A DNA stretch of 64,000 bases from Mesorhizobium_K sp040049215 (GTDB lineage Bacteria > Pseudomonadota > Alphaproteobacteria > Rhizobiales > Rhizobiaceae). This document shows, one piece after another, positions 26,419 to 34,573 of this stretch (position 1 is the stretch's first letter; each line of letters opens with the position of its first letter). The notes under the pieces were generated by a model. That model was not told the DNA's origin. It worked only from the letters and a program-made list of their open reading frames with translations, and ran no database searches. The stretch lies in assembly GCF_040049215.1 (NCBI RefSeq), contig NZ_JBDZDN010000002.1:372001-436000 (forward strand), given 5' to 3'. A program made the position numbers and the translations under genes.

Positions 26419-26436
26419 GCCCGGCACAAGCCGGGC
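26419..26436 (+). other. Short perfect hairpin in the moaA leader
   Basis: gcccggc (26419-26425) pairs perfectly with gccgggc (26430-26436) across an ACAA loop, 23 bases before the moaA start. It is far too small for the molybdenum-cofactor riboswitch and has no T-run, so it is at most a local regulatory or stability hairpin. Confidence 0.35.
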
Positions 26437-26459
26437 AGTGCAGCAACTGGAATGCAGCG

Positions 26460-27455
26460 ATGGACATGATCGACCCGTTCGGTCGCACGATCACCTACCT
26501 GCGCGTATCGGTCACCGACCGCTGCGACTTCCGCTGCACCTATTGCATGGCCGAGGACATGGCTTTCCTGCCGAAGCGGGATCTCCTGTCGCTGGAAGAG
26601 CTCGACCGGCTCTGCACCGTTTTCATCGAGAAGGGTGTCCGGAAGCTGAGGCTGACCGGAGGCGAGCCGCTGGTGCGCAAGAACATCATGCATCTGGTGC
26701 GCCAGCTGTCGCGCCACCTGAAAAGCGGCGCGCTCGACGAGTTGACGCTGACCACCAACGGCTCGCAGCTCGCCAGATTCGCGGGCGAACTAGCCGATGC
26801 CGGGGTCAAGCGCATCAACGTGTCGGTGGATACGCTCGACGCCGACAAGTTCCATGCCATCACGCGCTGGGGCAACCTCGCCAAGGTTATGGAGGGCATC
26901 GACGCGGCGCTAGCCGCCGGGCTGAAGATCAAGCTCAACGCCGTCGCGCTGAAGGGCTTCAACGATCGCGAGATGCCCGAACTCCTGCGCTGGGCGCATG
27001 GCCGCGGCATGGATCTGACTGTCATCGAGACGATGCCTATGGGCGAGATCGACGCCGACCGCACCGACCAGTATCTGCCGCTGTCGCTACTGAGGACCGA
27101 GTTGGAGCGCCAGTTCACGCTGAGCGACATTGCGTACAAGACCGGCGGGCCGGCGCGCTATGTCGAGGTGAAGGAGACGGGCGGACGGCTCGGCTTCATC
27201 ACGCCGATGACCCACAATTTCTGCGAAAGCTGCAACCGTGTGCGGCTGACCTGCACCGGCACGCTCTATATGTGCCTCGGCCAGGAGGACGCCGCCGACC
27301 TGCGCGCGCCGCTGAGGGCATCCGAAGGCAACGAGCAACTGGCCAGCGCCATCGACGAGGCTATAGGCCGCAAGCCGAAGGGCCACGATTTCATCATCGA
27401 CCGGCGCACCAGCCGGCCGGCCGTCTCGCGCCACATGAGCGTGACCGGCGGCTGA
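26460..27455 (+). CDS. moaA: GTP 3',8-cyclase MoaA
   Basis: The 331-residue radical-SAM enzyme performs the first step of molybdenum-cofactor synthesis, converting GTP to 3',8-cyclo-7,8-dihydro-GTP. The N-terminal cluster motif is CDFRCTYCMAED, the SAM-binding LRLTGGEPLVRKN follows, and the second Fe-S site near the C-terminus is FCESCNRVRLTCTG with a later cysteine in LYMCLGQ. The final GG, required for interaction with MoaC-type partners, is present (SVTGG). Length is normal. It is followed by two exporters and mobA/mobB on the same strand. Confidence 0.97.
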   Translation: MDMIDPFGRTITYLRVSVTDRCDFRCTYCMAEDMAFLPKRDLLSLEELDRLCTVFIEKGVRKLRLTGGEPLVRKNIMHLVRQLSRHLKSGALDELTLTTNGSQLARFAGELADAGVKRINVSVDTLDADKFHAITRWGNLAKVMEGIDAALAAGLKIKLNAVALKGFNDREMPELLRWAHGRGMDLTVIETMPMGEIDADRTDQYLPLSLLRTELERQFTLSDIAYKTGGPARYVEVKETGGRLGFITPMTHNFCESCNRVRLTCTGTLYMCLGQEDAADLRAPLRASEGNEQLASAIDEAIGRKPKGHDFIIDRRTSRPAVSRHMSVTGG

Positions 27456-27566
27456 CGTTCGGGTGGGCCACGATTGGCCCAAAGCTTTCCGTTTGCGCGG
27501 CAGCCGGCGGCTGATACATCCGGGCTGTCGCAACGACGGAATGCCCCCTTGCCGCTCTCGCCCAAC

Positions 27567-28469
27567 ATGCGCGCCGCGATGTTCATGACGGTTTCCATGG
27601 CCGGCTTCACTGTCAATGACGGCGTGACGAAGCACATGTCCGAAATCATGAATATGGGCCAGGTGCAGTTCCTGCGCGGGGCCTTTGCCACGCTGTTCAT
27701 CACCGTACTCGCCTTGCAGCAGGGCGCATTCGCCAATCTGCGCCTGACCCTGCAGCCGATGGTGCTCGTCCGTGTCGCCGGCGAAGTGCTGGCGACGGTC
27801 ACCTTCCTGATCGCGCTGGCGCAACTGCCGATAGCCAACGTGTCGGCGGTTCTGCAGGCGCTGCCGCTCGCCGTCACCATGGGCGCGGCGCTGATCTATG
27901 GCGAGACAGTCGGCTGGCGGCGCTGGCTGTCTATCGCGGTGGGTTTTGCGGGCGTGGCGATCATCGTCAGGCCGGGGCTCGAAGGCTTCAGCGTCTATTC
28001 GCTGCTGGCGCTGGTTTGCGTCGGCTTCTGCACCGCGCGCGACCTTGCCACCAAGCGCATACCCGAACGCATACCGACGCTGCTGATCTCGACCGTGACG
28101 GCGCTCGCGGTCACCGTGAGCGGTGCGTTCCTGATCCAGCCGATGGGCGGCTGGACGCCGCCAAGCGCCTTCGACCTCTTCCTGCTTGCCTGCGCGGCGG
28201 GGCTTCTGCTTGTCGGCTACCAGTTCATCATTCTGGCCATGCGCTCGGGCGAGATCTCCTTCGTCGCGCCGTTCCGCTACACCGGCCTGCTCTTCTCCAT
28301 CCTGCTCGGTTTCCTGATCTTCGGCGACATTCCCGATCTCGCGATGATCGTGGGCTCGGCGATCATCGTCGGCTCCGGCCTTTACATGCTCTATCGCGAG
28401 CGGGTCGTGGGCCGCTCGAAGACCGCCGCCGAGAGCGTCGGCCCGAGCATGGCGCCGGAAGGGCTCTGA
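27567..28469 (+). CDS. EamA/DMT-family transporter
   Basis: The 300-residue protein has ten predicted membrane helices in two EamA repeats, typical of drug/metabolite transporters. The first repeat contains LAQLPIANVSAVLQALPLAVTMGAAL and the second SFVAPFRYTGLLFSILLGFLIFGD. The substrate is unknown. The start is uncertain: ATG at 27567 is used here, but in-frame TTG at 27549 and ATG at 27474 are possible. Its stop overlaps the start of the next gene (TGATG at 28467-28471), so the two are translationally coupled within the molybdenum-cofactor cluster. Confidence 0.88.
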   Translation: MRAAMFMTVSMAGFTVNDGVTKHMSEIMNMGQVQFLRGAFATLFITVLALQQGAFANLRLTLQPMVLVRVAGEVLATVTFLIALAQLPIANVSAVLQALPLAVTMGAALIYGETVGWRRWLSIAVGFAGVAIIVRPGLEGFSVYSLLALVCVGFCTARDLATKRIPERIPTLLISTVTALAVTVSGAFLIQPMGGWTPPSAFDLFLLACAAGLLLVGYQFIILAMRSGEISFVAPFRYTGLLFSILLGFLIFGDIPDLAMIVGSAIIVGSGLYMLYRERVVGRSKTAAESVGPSMAPEGL

Positions 28470-29665
28470 TGTCAGCGCCGCTACCGGCCTCCCCGCATCT
28501 CGTCACGCTCGTCTTGGCCGCGGCCGTCGGACCGCTCGCCATGAACGTATTCCTGCCGTCTCTCCCAGGCATGGCGCGCCATTTCGAGACCGACTACGGG
28601 GTGATGCAGCTTGCGGTCTCCTTCTACCTCGCCGCCACCGCCGTGCTGCAACTCTTCATAGGCCCCGCTTCCGACCGTTTCGGCCGCAGGCCCGTCATCC
28701 TGGTCTGCTTCGCCATATTCCTCGTCGGCACGGTCGCCGCCGTCTATGCACCGACTGTGGAGGCGCTGCTCTTCTGCCGCCTGCTGCAGGCCTTCGCCTC
28801 TGGCGGCCTCGTCATCTCGCGCGCCGTCGTGCGCGACACGGTCGGCACCACGGAGGCGGCAAGCCAGATCGGTTACATCACCATGGGCATGAGCGTCGTG
28901 CCGATGGTCGGACCGATGATCGGCGGCTTTCTCGACGAACTCTACGGCTGGCAGGCCGGTTTCTGGTTGTCGCTCGCCTTCGGTCTCGTCGCGCTCGGCT
29001 TCGCCTTCTTCGATCTCAACGAGACAAACCGCAACCGCTCCGACAGCCTCGCGGCGCAGTTCGGCGCCTATCCGCAACTTCTCGGCGCGGGCCGATTCTG
29101 GGGCTACGCGCTGACCGCCACCTGCACCGGGGGTGCATTCTTCGCCTTCATCGGCGGCGGCCCTTATATCGCCACCGAAATGCTCGGCCTGACGCCGTCG
29201 CAATACGGCTTTTATTTCGGCATCATCTCGGTCGGCTACATGCTCGGCAATTTCCTTTCGGGGCGTTTCGCCAGGGTGTTCGGGCTCAACCGCATGATGC
29301 TTTCGGGCAATATCGTCGCCGTTTGCGGCATGGTGCTGGCGATCGCACTCTTTGCCGGCGGCATCTATCATCCGTTGTCGCTGTTCGGCCCTGTCTTCTT
29401 CACAGGTGTCGGCAACGGCCTGACGCTGCCCAGCGCCAATGCCGGCGTCGTCAGCGTGAAGCCGCACCTGGCAGGTTCCGCTTCGGGTCTCGGTGGCGCG
29501 CTGCAGATCGGCGGCGGCGCGGCCCTCTCGATGCTGGCTGGCGCTCTGATCACCGCGCAGTCCGGCCCCTTCCCGCTGCTGTGGGTGATGCTGTTTTCTT
29601 CGGCGGGCGGTGTCCTCGGGACACTATGGGTCATCAACGCCGCGCGGCGCGAAGGCGCCACGTGA
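28469..29665 (+). CDS. MFS transporter of the Bcr/CflA drug-efflux type
   Basis: The 398-residue protein has twelve predicted helices. Early in the sequence MNVFLPSLPGMA is the Bcr/CflA helix-1 motif, followed by QLFIGPASDRFGRRPVIL, the MFS loop 2-3 signature G-P-x-S-D-R-F-G-R-R. VSVVPMVGPMIGGFL-type motif C residues lie in helix 5. It probably exports a drug-like or sulfur-containing compound using proton motive force; the substrate is unknown. It overlaps its neighbours on both sides (ATG inside the previous stop; GTG of mobA inside its own stop). Confidence 0.9.
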   Translation: MSAPLPASPHLVTLVLAAAVGPLAMNVFLPSLPGMARHFETDYGVMQLAVSFYLAATAVLQLFIGPASDRFGRRPVILVCFAIFLVGTVAAVYAPTVEALLFCRLLQAFASGGLVISRAVVRDTVGTTEAASQIGYITMGMSVVPMVGPMIGGFLDELYGWQAGFWLSLAFGLVALGFAFFDLNETNRNRSDSLAAQFGAYPQLLGAGRFWGYALTATCTGGAFFAFIGGGPYIATEMLGLTPSQYGFYFGIISVGYMLGNFLSGRFARVFGLNRMMLSGNIVAVCGMVLAIALFAGGIYHPLSLFGPVFFTGVGNGLTLPSANAGVVSVKPHLAGSASGLGGALQIGGGAALSMLAGALITAQSGPFPLLWVMLFSSAGGVLGTLWVINAARREGAT

Positions 29666-30303
29666 CACGCTCACGAGGCATAGCCGGTCTCGTGCTGGCA
29701 GGAGGCCGGGCGACAAGGTTCGGCGGCGGCGACAAGCCGCTGCGCCTGCTCGCACGCAAGACGATGCTGGCGCATGTGCTCGATAGGCTGGAGCCGCAGG
29801 TCGCACCGCTTGCAATCAGCGCCAATGGCGACCCTGCCCGGTTTGCCCAATACGGCCTGCCGGTGCTTGCAGATGATGGCGCCGGCCGACAAACGGGGCC
29901 GCTGGCCGGGATATTGTCAGGCATGGCATGGGCGGCGGCCGAAACCGGATGCGCCAGGGTGCTGACCGTCGCAGGCGACACGCCCTTCTTCCCGCGCAAT
30001 CTGGCGGCCCGGCTTTCGCAGGCCGTCGCCGGCCTCCCGGGAAATATCGCTGTCGCGGCGTCAGGCGGCCGCCGGCATCCTGTGTTTGCGCTCTGGCCGG
30101 TCTCGCTGGCGACGGACCTGCGCGATTTCCTGGCTGGGGGCGCGAATTTCAGCGTTGCGGCTTTTCTGGACAAGCACCAAACGGTAAGCGTCGACTTTCC
30201 GATGGGCGAAGTCAAAGGCGCAAGACTGGACCCGTTCTTCAACGTCAACACGCCGGAAGATCTGGCCGAGGCGGAGGCGATTGTGCTGGGAGGAAAGCCA
30301 TGA
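29662..30303 (+). CDS. mobA: Molybdenum cofactor guanylyltransferase MobA
   Basis: The 213-residue enzyme attaches GMP to molybdopterin to make the MGD form of the cofactor. The nucleotide-binding motif GLVLAGGRATRFGGGDKPL is at the N-terminus, DDGAGRQTGPLAGILSG follows, and VAGDTPFFP carries the metal-binding Asp. NVNTPEDL is near the C-terminus. The start is GTG at 29662, inside the stop of the MFS gene (GTGA). No ATG gives the complete nucleotide motif, which supports this start. Its own stop overlaps the mobB ATG. Confidence 0.94.
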   Translation: MTRSRGIAGLVLAGGRATRFGGGDKPLRLLARKTMLAHVLDRLEPQVAPLAISANGDPARFAQYGLPVLADDGAGRQTGPLAGILSGMAWAAAETGCARVLTVAGDTPFFPRNLAARLSQAVAGLPGNIAVAASGGRRHPVFALWPVSLATDLRDFLAGGANFSVAAFLDKHQTVSVDFPMGEVKGARLDPFFNVNTPEDLAEAEAIVLGGKP

Positions 30304-30812
30304 TCCACCGCGTGTTCGGCATTGTCGGCTGGAAGAACTCCGGCAAAACGACGCTGACCGAGCGGCTGGTGGCGGAATTGACGCGGCGCGGCTGGAAGGT
30401 CTCGACCGTCAAGCATGCGCATCATGACTTCGACATCGACAAGGTAGGCGCCGACAGCTTTCGCCACCGGCAGGCCGGCGCGAGCGAGGTGGCGGTGGTG
30501 TCTGGCCGGCGCTGGGCGCTGATGCACGAGTTGCGCGGCGAGTACGAACCGAAGCTGGAGGAAGTGCTCGGACGGCTGGCCCCATGCGACCTCGTGCTGG
30601 TCGAAGGCTATAAGCGCGAGAACCACGCCAAGATCGAAGCTCGGCGGACGGCAGCCAAGGACACAACTCCGCTGAGCGCAGGGGACCCGACGGTCATGGC
30701 GATAGCCGCGGATCACGCGGTTGCCGACAGCACCCTGCCCGTCTTCGGCCTGGACGACATCGCCGCCATCGCGGATTTCATCGAAAATGCGGTGGGCCTG
30801 GATCGAAAATAG
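30300..30812 (+). CDS. mobB: Molybdopterin-guanine dinucleotide biosynthesis adaptor MobB
   Basis: The 170-residue GTP-binding protein supports MobA in cofactor maturation. The P-loop GIVGWKNSGKTTLTERL is at the N-terminus, VSTVKHAHHDFDIDKVGADSFRHRQAGA is the typical switch region, and DLVLVEGYKRENHAKIE is the third conserved block. ATG at 30300 overlaps the mobA stop (ATGA), so the pair is translationally coupled. The cluster ends here. Confidence 0.95.
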   Translation: MIHRVFGIVGWKNSGKTTLTERLVAELTRRGWKVSTVKHAHHDFDIDKVGADSFRHRQAGASEVAVVSGRRWALMHELRGEYEPKLEEVLGRLAPCDLVLVEGYKRENHAKIEARRTAAKDTTPLSAGDPTVMAIAADHAVADSTLPVFGLDDIAAIADFIENAVGLDRK

Positions 30813-31018
30813 GCGCCACTCCCGCCAACCTCGGAAATCTGCCACGCGCGGCAGAATTGTCCCCAGCCCCGCCAAGCCAGGCAATATCTTTCCTCCGTTT
30901 CCGTGGTTTGGGATTGCTTTTTCCCGAAAAAGAGGCGGATTATCTGGCACCGGCGCGGCAAGGGCCGCTGCCGACGTTCCGCGGTTTCGCCGGAACGACA
31001 GACAATGAGGGGTTTTAC

Positions 31019-32023
31019 ATGTTCACTATGAAACGCATGACGCTGGCAGCCTCGGCAGCAGCACTTGCGCTGATGCTTGCCGCCTGCTCGCAGGAAGAAA
31101 AGCCGGCCGAACCAGCGCCCGCGCCCGCCGCGCCCGCCGAACCGGCGCCAGCTCCCGCCGAACCGGCGCCCGCACCGGCCGCACCTGCACCGGCGCCCGC
31201 AGAGCCCGCTCCGGCGCCTGCCGAGCCCGCGCCTGCTCCTGCCGAGCCCGCTCCTGCGCCTGCCGAACCCGCTCCTGCGCCTGCCGCGCCGGGAACGCAG
31301 GGCGCCGCGCCAGGCGGATCGCTGAAGATTGGAACCGAGGGCGCCTATCCGCCCTTCAACAACCTGACCGCCGATGGCCAGCTCGTGGGCTTCGACATCG
31401 ACATCGCGAACGCTCTTTGCGCCGAGATGAAGGTGACCTGCGAGTTCGTGACCCAGGACTGGGACGGCATCATCCCTGCCCTGCAGGCCGGCAAGTTCGA
31501 CGCCATCATCGCTTCGATGTCGATCACGCCAGAACGCGCGGAAAAAGTCGATTTCACCAACAAATACTACAACACCCCGCCGGCGGTCGCCGCACCGAAG
31601 GACACGACCATCGCCGGCGTCAGCAAGGCAGACCTCGCCGGCAAGACGCTCGGCGTCGCAACCTCGACCACGCACTACAACTACGCGGAGAAGACCTATA
31701 CGGACTCGACGATCAAGGGCTATCCGTCGAGCAAGGAGTTCCTGCTTGACCTCGCCAACGGCCGGCTCGATGCCGTGAGCGACGACATCTCCGTGCTCGA
31801 AGGCTGGCTGGCGTCGCCAGACGGCGCCTGCTGCAAGCTGGTCGGCGCCATCACGCCGGTCGTGGAGATCCACGGTCCCGGCGCGGGCATTGCGGTCCGT
31901 AAGGGCGAAACCGATCTGGTGAACAAGTTCAACGCCGCGATCGACGCCATCCGCGCGAACGGAAAGTACAAGGAAATCAACGACAAATACTTCAAGTACG
32001 ACGTCTACGGCGGCGAGGGCTGA
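31019..32023 (+). CDS. Polar amino-acid ABC transporter, substrate-binding lipoprotein with Pro/Ala-rich tether
   Basis: The 334-residue protein has a signal ending in LMLAAC, a lipobox, so it should be membrane-anchored. Residues about 30-95 are a repetitive P-A-E-P-A-P-A-P linker of some 60 residues. The SBP_bac_3 domain then starts at LKIGTEGAYPPFNN and runs through GFDIDIANALCAEM, IIPALQAGKFDAIIASMSITPERAEKV and a disulfide-like CC in DGACCKLVG. The fold is that of lysine/arginine/histidine/glutamine binding proteins. The tether probably lets the domain reach across the periplasm from its anchor. A strong terminator separates it from the permeases. Confidence 0.93.
   Translation: MFTMKRMTLAASAAALALMLAACSQEEKPAEPAPAPAAPAEPAPAPAEPAPAPAAPAPAPAEPAPAPAEPAPAPAEPAPAPAEPAPAPAAPGTQGAAPGGSLKIGTEGAYPPFNNLTADGQLVGFDIDIANALCAEMKVTCEFVTQDWDGIIPALQAGKFDAIIASMSITPERAEKVDFTNKYYNTPPAVAAPKDTTIAGVSKADLAGKTLGVATSTTHYNYAEKTYTDSTIKGYPSSKEFLLDLANGRLDAVSDDISVLEGWLASPDGACCKLVGAITPVVEIHGPGAGIAVRKGETDLVNKFNAAIDAIRANGKYKEINDKYFKYDVYGGEG
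31100..31295 (+). repeat. In-frame degenerate repeat encoding the Pro/Ala/Glu linker
   Basis: Short units of about 12-18 bases built on gcc-gag-ccc-gcg-cct-gct codons repeat across this segment, with synonymous changes between units. This gives P-A-E-P-A-P repeats in the binding protein. Unit number is expected to vary between strains through slippage or recombination. Confidence 0.8.
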
Positions 32024-32034
32024 CCGACATAGAG

Positions 32035-32069
32035 ACGGCGGCGGATAATCCCGCCGCCGTTTTTCTTTT
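32035..32069 (+). terminator. Strong intrinsic terminator inside the amino-acid ABC operon
   Basis: A perfect 10-bp GC stem, acggcggcgg (32035-32044) with ccgccgccgt (32051-32060), closes a 6-base loop and is followed by TTTTCTTTT. It lies between the binding-protein gene and the first permease gene, so it should make the binding protein more abundant than the membrane subunits. Confidence 0.92.
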
Positions 32070-32099
32070 GCCCACTCTCAAGGAGACCGTGGCGAGCCG

Positions 32100-32813
32100 A
32101 TGCAGAGTGCATGGACCCTCCTTTCCTGGGGACCCCAAGGCTGGCTCGACGACATCGCTTACGGCGTTTTCATCACGGTATCGCTGGCGCTAGCGACCCT
32201 GCCGGTCGGCCTGGTGATCGGTTTCCTGGTCGCGCTGGCGAAGAACTCGGACGAGCCGTCGCTCAGGCTTGCCGGCAACATCTACACCACCATTTTCCGC
32301 GGCCTACCGGAGTTGCTGACGCTGTTCATCATCTTCTTCGGCGTCCAGATCGCGCTGCAGAAGCTCGTCCAGCTTGTCGACCCGACGGCCACGGTCAACG
32401 TGAACGCATTCGTCTCGGGCATCATCGCGCTGGCGCTCGTCTTCTCATCCTATTCGAGCGAGGTCTTCCTGTCGGCCTTCAAGGCGATCCCCAAGGGCCA
32501 GTACGAAGGCGGCTATTCGATCGGCCTGACCGGCGGCCAGACAATGCGCCTGGTGGTGCTGCCGCAACTGATCCGCATCGCGCTGCCGGGCCTGTCCAAC
32601 CTCTGGCTGATCCTGCTGAAAGACACGGCGCTGGTGTCGGCCATCGGACTTCCCGATATCATCCGCCAGGCCTACATTGCCTCCCGCGTCACCCAGGAGG
32701 CCTTCCTCTTTTTCGGCCTCGCCACGCTGATCTACCTCGTACTCGCCATCATATCGTCATTCGGCATCGGCGTGGTCGAGCGCTCTGTAAATCAGCAGGA
32801 CGCACGCCGATGA
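32100..32813 (+). CDS. Polar amino-acid ABC transporter permease (HisQ type)
   Basis: The 237-residue inner-membrane protein belongs to the His/Glu/Gln/Arg/opine permease family. It has about five helices, with TIFRGLPELLTLFIIFF in the first half and the conserved EAA loop (SAFKAIPKGQYEGGYSIGLTGGQTMRLVVLPQLIRIALPGLSN) that contacts the ATPase. The next permease starts inside its stop codon (ATGA), so the two are coupled and probably form a heterodimer. No ATPase gene lies in the cluster. Confidence 0.93.
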   Translation: MQSAWTLLSWGPQGWLDDIAYGVFITVSLALATLPVGLVIGFLVALAKNSDEPSLRLAGNIYTTIFRGLPELLTLFIIFFGVQIALQKLVQLVDPTATVNVNAFVSGIIALALVFSSYSSEVFLSAFKAIPKGQYEGGYSIGLTGGQTMRLVVLPQLIRIALPGLSNLWLILLKDTALVSAIGLPDIIRQAYIASRVTQEAFLFFGLATLIYLVLAIISSFGIGVVERSVNQQDARR

Positions 32814-33628
32814 GCGTCGCGACCGACACCCACCGCCCACCGGCGCCGCCCCGTCCCTGGACGCGATCCCGTATCGCCGGTCACGTGGCTGTCGGACTGT
32901 GGGCGCTGGCTGGCTTGGGGATGGTCTGGTATCTCGCGAGCGCCTGGAACCCGGAATTCTTCGCCAAGTACATCCCCTGGTACGCGTCCGGCCTTTTGAC
33001 CACGGTCATCCTCGTGGTGATCTCGATCGTGCTTGGCGCGCTGCTGTCGGTGCCCGTCGCCTATGCCCGCATGTCGCAGAACCGTCTGCTTTCGGCCCTC
33101 GCCTACGGATACGTCTACTTCTTCCGCGGCACGCCGCTGCTCGCGCAGGCCTTCCTCATCTACTACGGCTCCGGCGCCTTCAGGACGGAGTTCGAATCAG
33201 TCGGGCTTTGGTGGTTTTTCCGCGAAGCCTGGTACTGCGCTATACTTGCCTTCACGCTGAACACCGCGGCCTACCAGGCGGAGATCCTGCGCGGCGCAAT
33301 CGAGAGCGTGCCGCGCGGTCAGTGGGAGGGTGCGGCGTCGCTCGGCTTGCACAATCTGCAGACGCTGCGCAAGGTCATCCTGCCGCAGGCGCTGATCGTG
33401 GCGCTGCGCCCCTATGGCAACGAAATCATCCTGATGATCAAGGGCTCGGCGGTGGTCACGCTGATCACCGTTTACGACCTGATGGGTATGACCCGGCGTA
33501 TCTATTCGTCCAGCTTCGACTTCCAGGCCTACATCTGGGCGGGCGTGATCTACATGGTTCTGGTCGAGGGGCTTCGATACGCCACCGAGTGGATCGAACG
33601 CCGCATCACCATTCACCTGCATCGCTGA
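32810..33628 (+). CDS. Polar amino-acid ABC transporter permease (HisM type)
   Basis: The 272-residue permease has an extended proline-rich cytoplasmic N-terminus (about 20 residues), then helices with FFRGTPLLAQAFLIYYG and the EAA loop ESVPRGQWEGAASLGLHNLQTLRKVILPQAL. It pairs with the preceding HisQ-like subunit to form the membrane channel of the importer. The importer must borrow an ATPase from elsewhere in the genome, because the following gene is a dehydrogenase. The ATG at 32810 overlaps the upstream stop. Confidence 0.93.
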   Translation: MSVATDTHRPPAPPRPWTRSRIAGHVAVGLWALAGLGMVWYLASAWNPEFFAKYIPWYASGLLTTVILVVISIVLGALLSVPVAYARMSQNRLLSALAYGYVYFFRGTPLLAQAFLIYYGSGAFRTEFESVGLWWFFREAWYCAILAFTLNTAAYQAEILRGAIESVPRGQWEGAASLGLHNLQTLRKVILPQALIVALRPYGNEIILMIKGSAVVTLITVYDLMGMTRRIYSSSFDFQAYIWAGVIYMVLVEGLRYATEWIERRITIHLHR

Positions 33629-33691
33629 CTCCAATCTCCTTTCGCAATGCGGTAAGAACGCCGCAGCATCGACATGGAAGGATCAGCGAAT

Positions 33692-34561
33692 ATGGCATCG
33701 GTTGCATTTCTCGGGCTTGGCGTGATGGGTTATCCGATGGCCGGTCACCTGAAGAACAAGGGCGGCCACGACGTGACCGTCTACAACCGGACAACGGCCA
33801 AGGCGGAGAAATGGGCGGCAGAACATGGCGGCGCGTTCGCCAGAACACCCGCCGAGGCCGCCGAGGGCAAGGACTTCGTCTTTACCTGCGTCGGCAACGA
33901 CGACGACTTGCGTTCGGTGACCATCGACCCCACGGGCTGCTTCCAGTCGATGAAAAAGGGGGCGATCTATATCGACAACACGACCGCCTCGGCCGAAGTC
34001 GCGCGCGAACTCGCCGAGAAGGCCGCGGCGCGAGGCTTCGCCGCGCTCGACGCGCCCGTCTCCGGCGGACAGGCAGGGGCGGAGAACGGCGCGCTGACGG
34101 TCATGGTCGGCGGCGACCAGCAAACCTTCGACAAGGCCAAGCCGGTGATCGAGGCCTATGCGAAGATGGTCGGCCTGATGGGGCCGGCGGGTGCAGGCCA
34201 GCTCACCAAGATGGTCAACCAGATCGCCATCGCCGGCCTCGTGCAGGGGCTGGCAGAGGGATTGCATTTCGGCCGGAAGGCCGGGCTCGACCTCGAAAGG
34301 GTGATCGAGGTCATCGCCAAGGGCGCCGCCGGATCGTGGCAGATGGAGAACCGCCACAAGACGATGATATCAGGCAAATACGATTTCGGCTTTGCCGTCG
34401 ACTGGATGCGCAAGGACCTGGGCATCTGCCTTGAGGAAGCCGACCGCAACGGCGCAAGGCTGCCGGTGACGGCGCTGGTCGATCAGTTCTACAAGGAAGT
34501 GCAGCAGATGGGCGGCAAGCGTTGGGATACGTCGTCGCTGCTAGCGCGCCTGGAGCGCTGA
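33692..34561 (+). CDS. NAD(P)-dependent beta-hydroxyacid dehydrogenase (3-hydroxyisobutyrate dehydrogenase family)
   Basis: The 289-residue enzyme has an N-terminal Rossmann motif (VAFLGLGVMGYPMAGHL), then the family's substrate-binding DAPVSGGQAGAENGALTVMVGG. The catalytic lysine lies in GAGQLTKMVNQIAIAGLVQGLAEGL, and KDLGICLEEA is in the C-terminal helical domain. Related enzymes oxidise 3-hydroxyisobutyrate, or reduce tartronate or succinic semialdehyde (GLYR type); the substrate is not certain here. ATG at 33692 is preferred to one six codons upstream because the Rossmann strand should start within a few residues of the N-terminus. Confidence 0.92.
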   Translation: MASVAFLGLGVMGYPMAGHLKNKGGHDVTVYNRTTAKAEKWAAEHGGAFARTPAEAAEGKDFVFTCVGNDDDLRSVTIDPTGCFQSMKKGAIYIDNTTASAEVARELAEKAAARGFAALDAPVSGGQAGAENGALTVMVGGDQQTFDKAKPVIEAYAKMVGLMGPAGAGQLTKMVNQIAIAGLVQGLAEGLHFGRKAGLDLERVIEVIAKGAAGSWQMENRHKTMISGKYDFGFAVDWMRKDLGICLEEADRNGARLPVTALVDQFYKEVQQMGGKRWDTSSLLARLER

Positions 34562-34573
34562 GCATCGCGGTCA

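Noticed and set aside
26284..26459. Possible molybdenum-cofactor riboswitch before moaA
   Set aside because: Only one short 7-bp hairpin is present and no multi-stem architecture fits; reported only as a small hairpin.
31100..31295. Tandem repeat that could suggest a CRISPR or satellite array
   Set aside because: Units are in frame with the lipoprotein gene, vary only at synonymous positions and have no spacers; it is a coding repeat.
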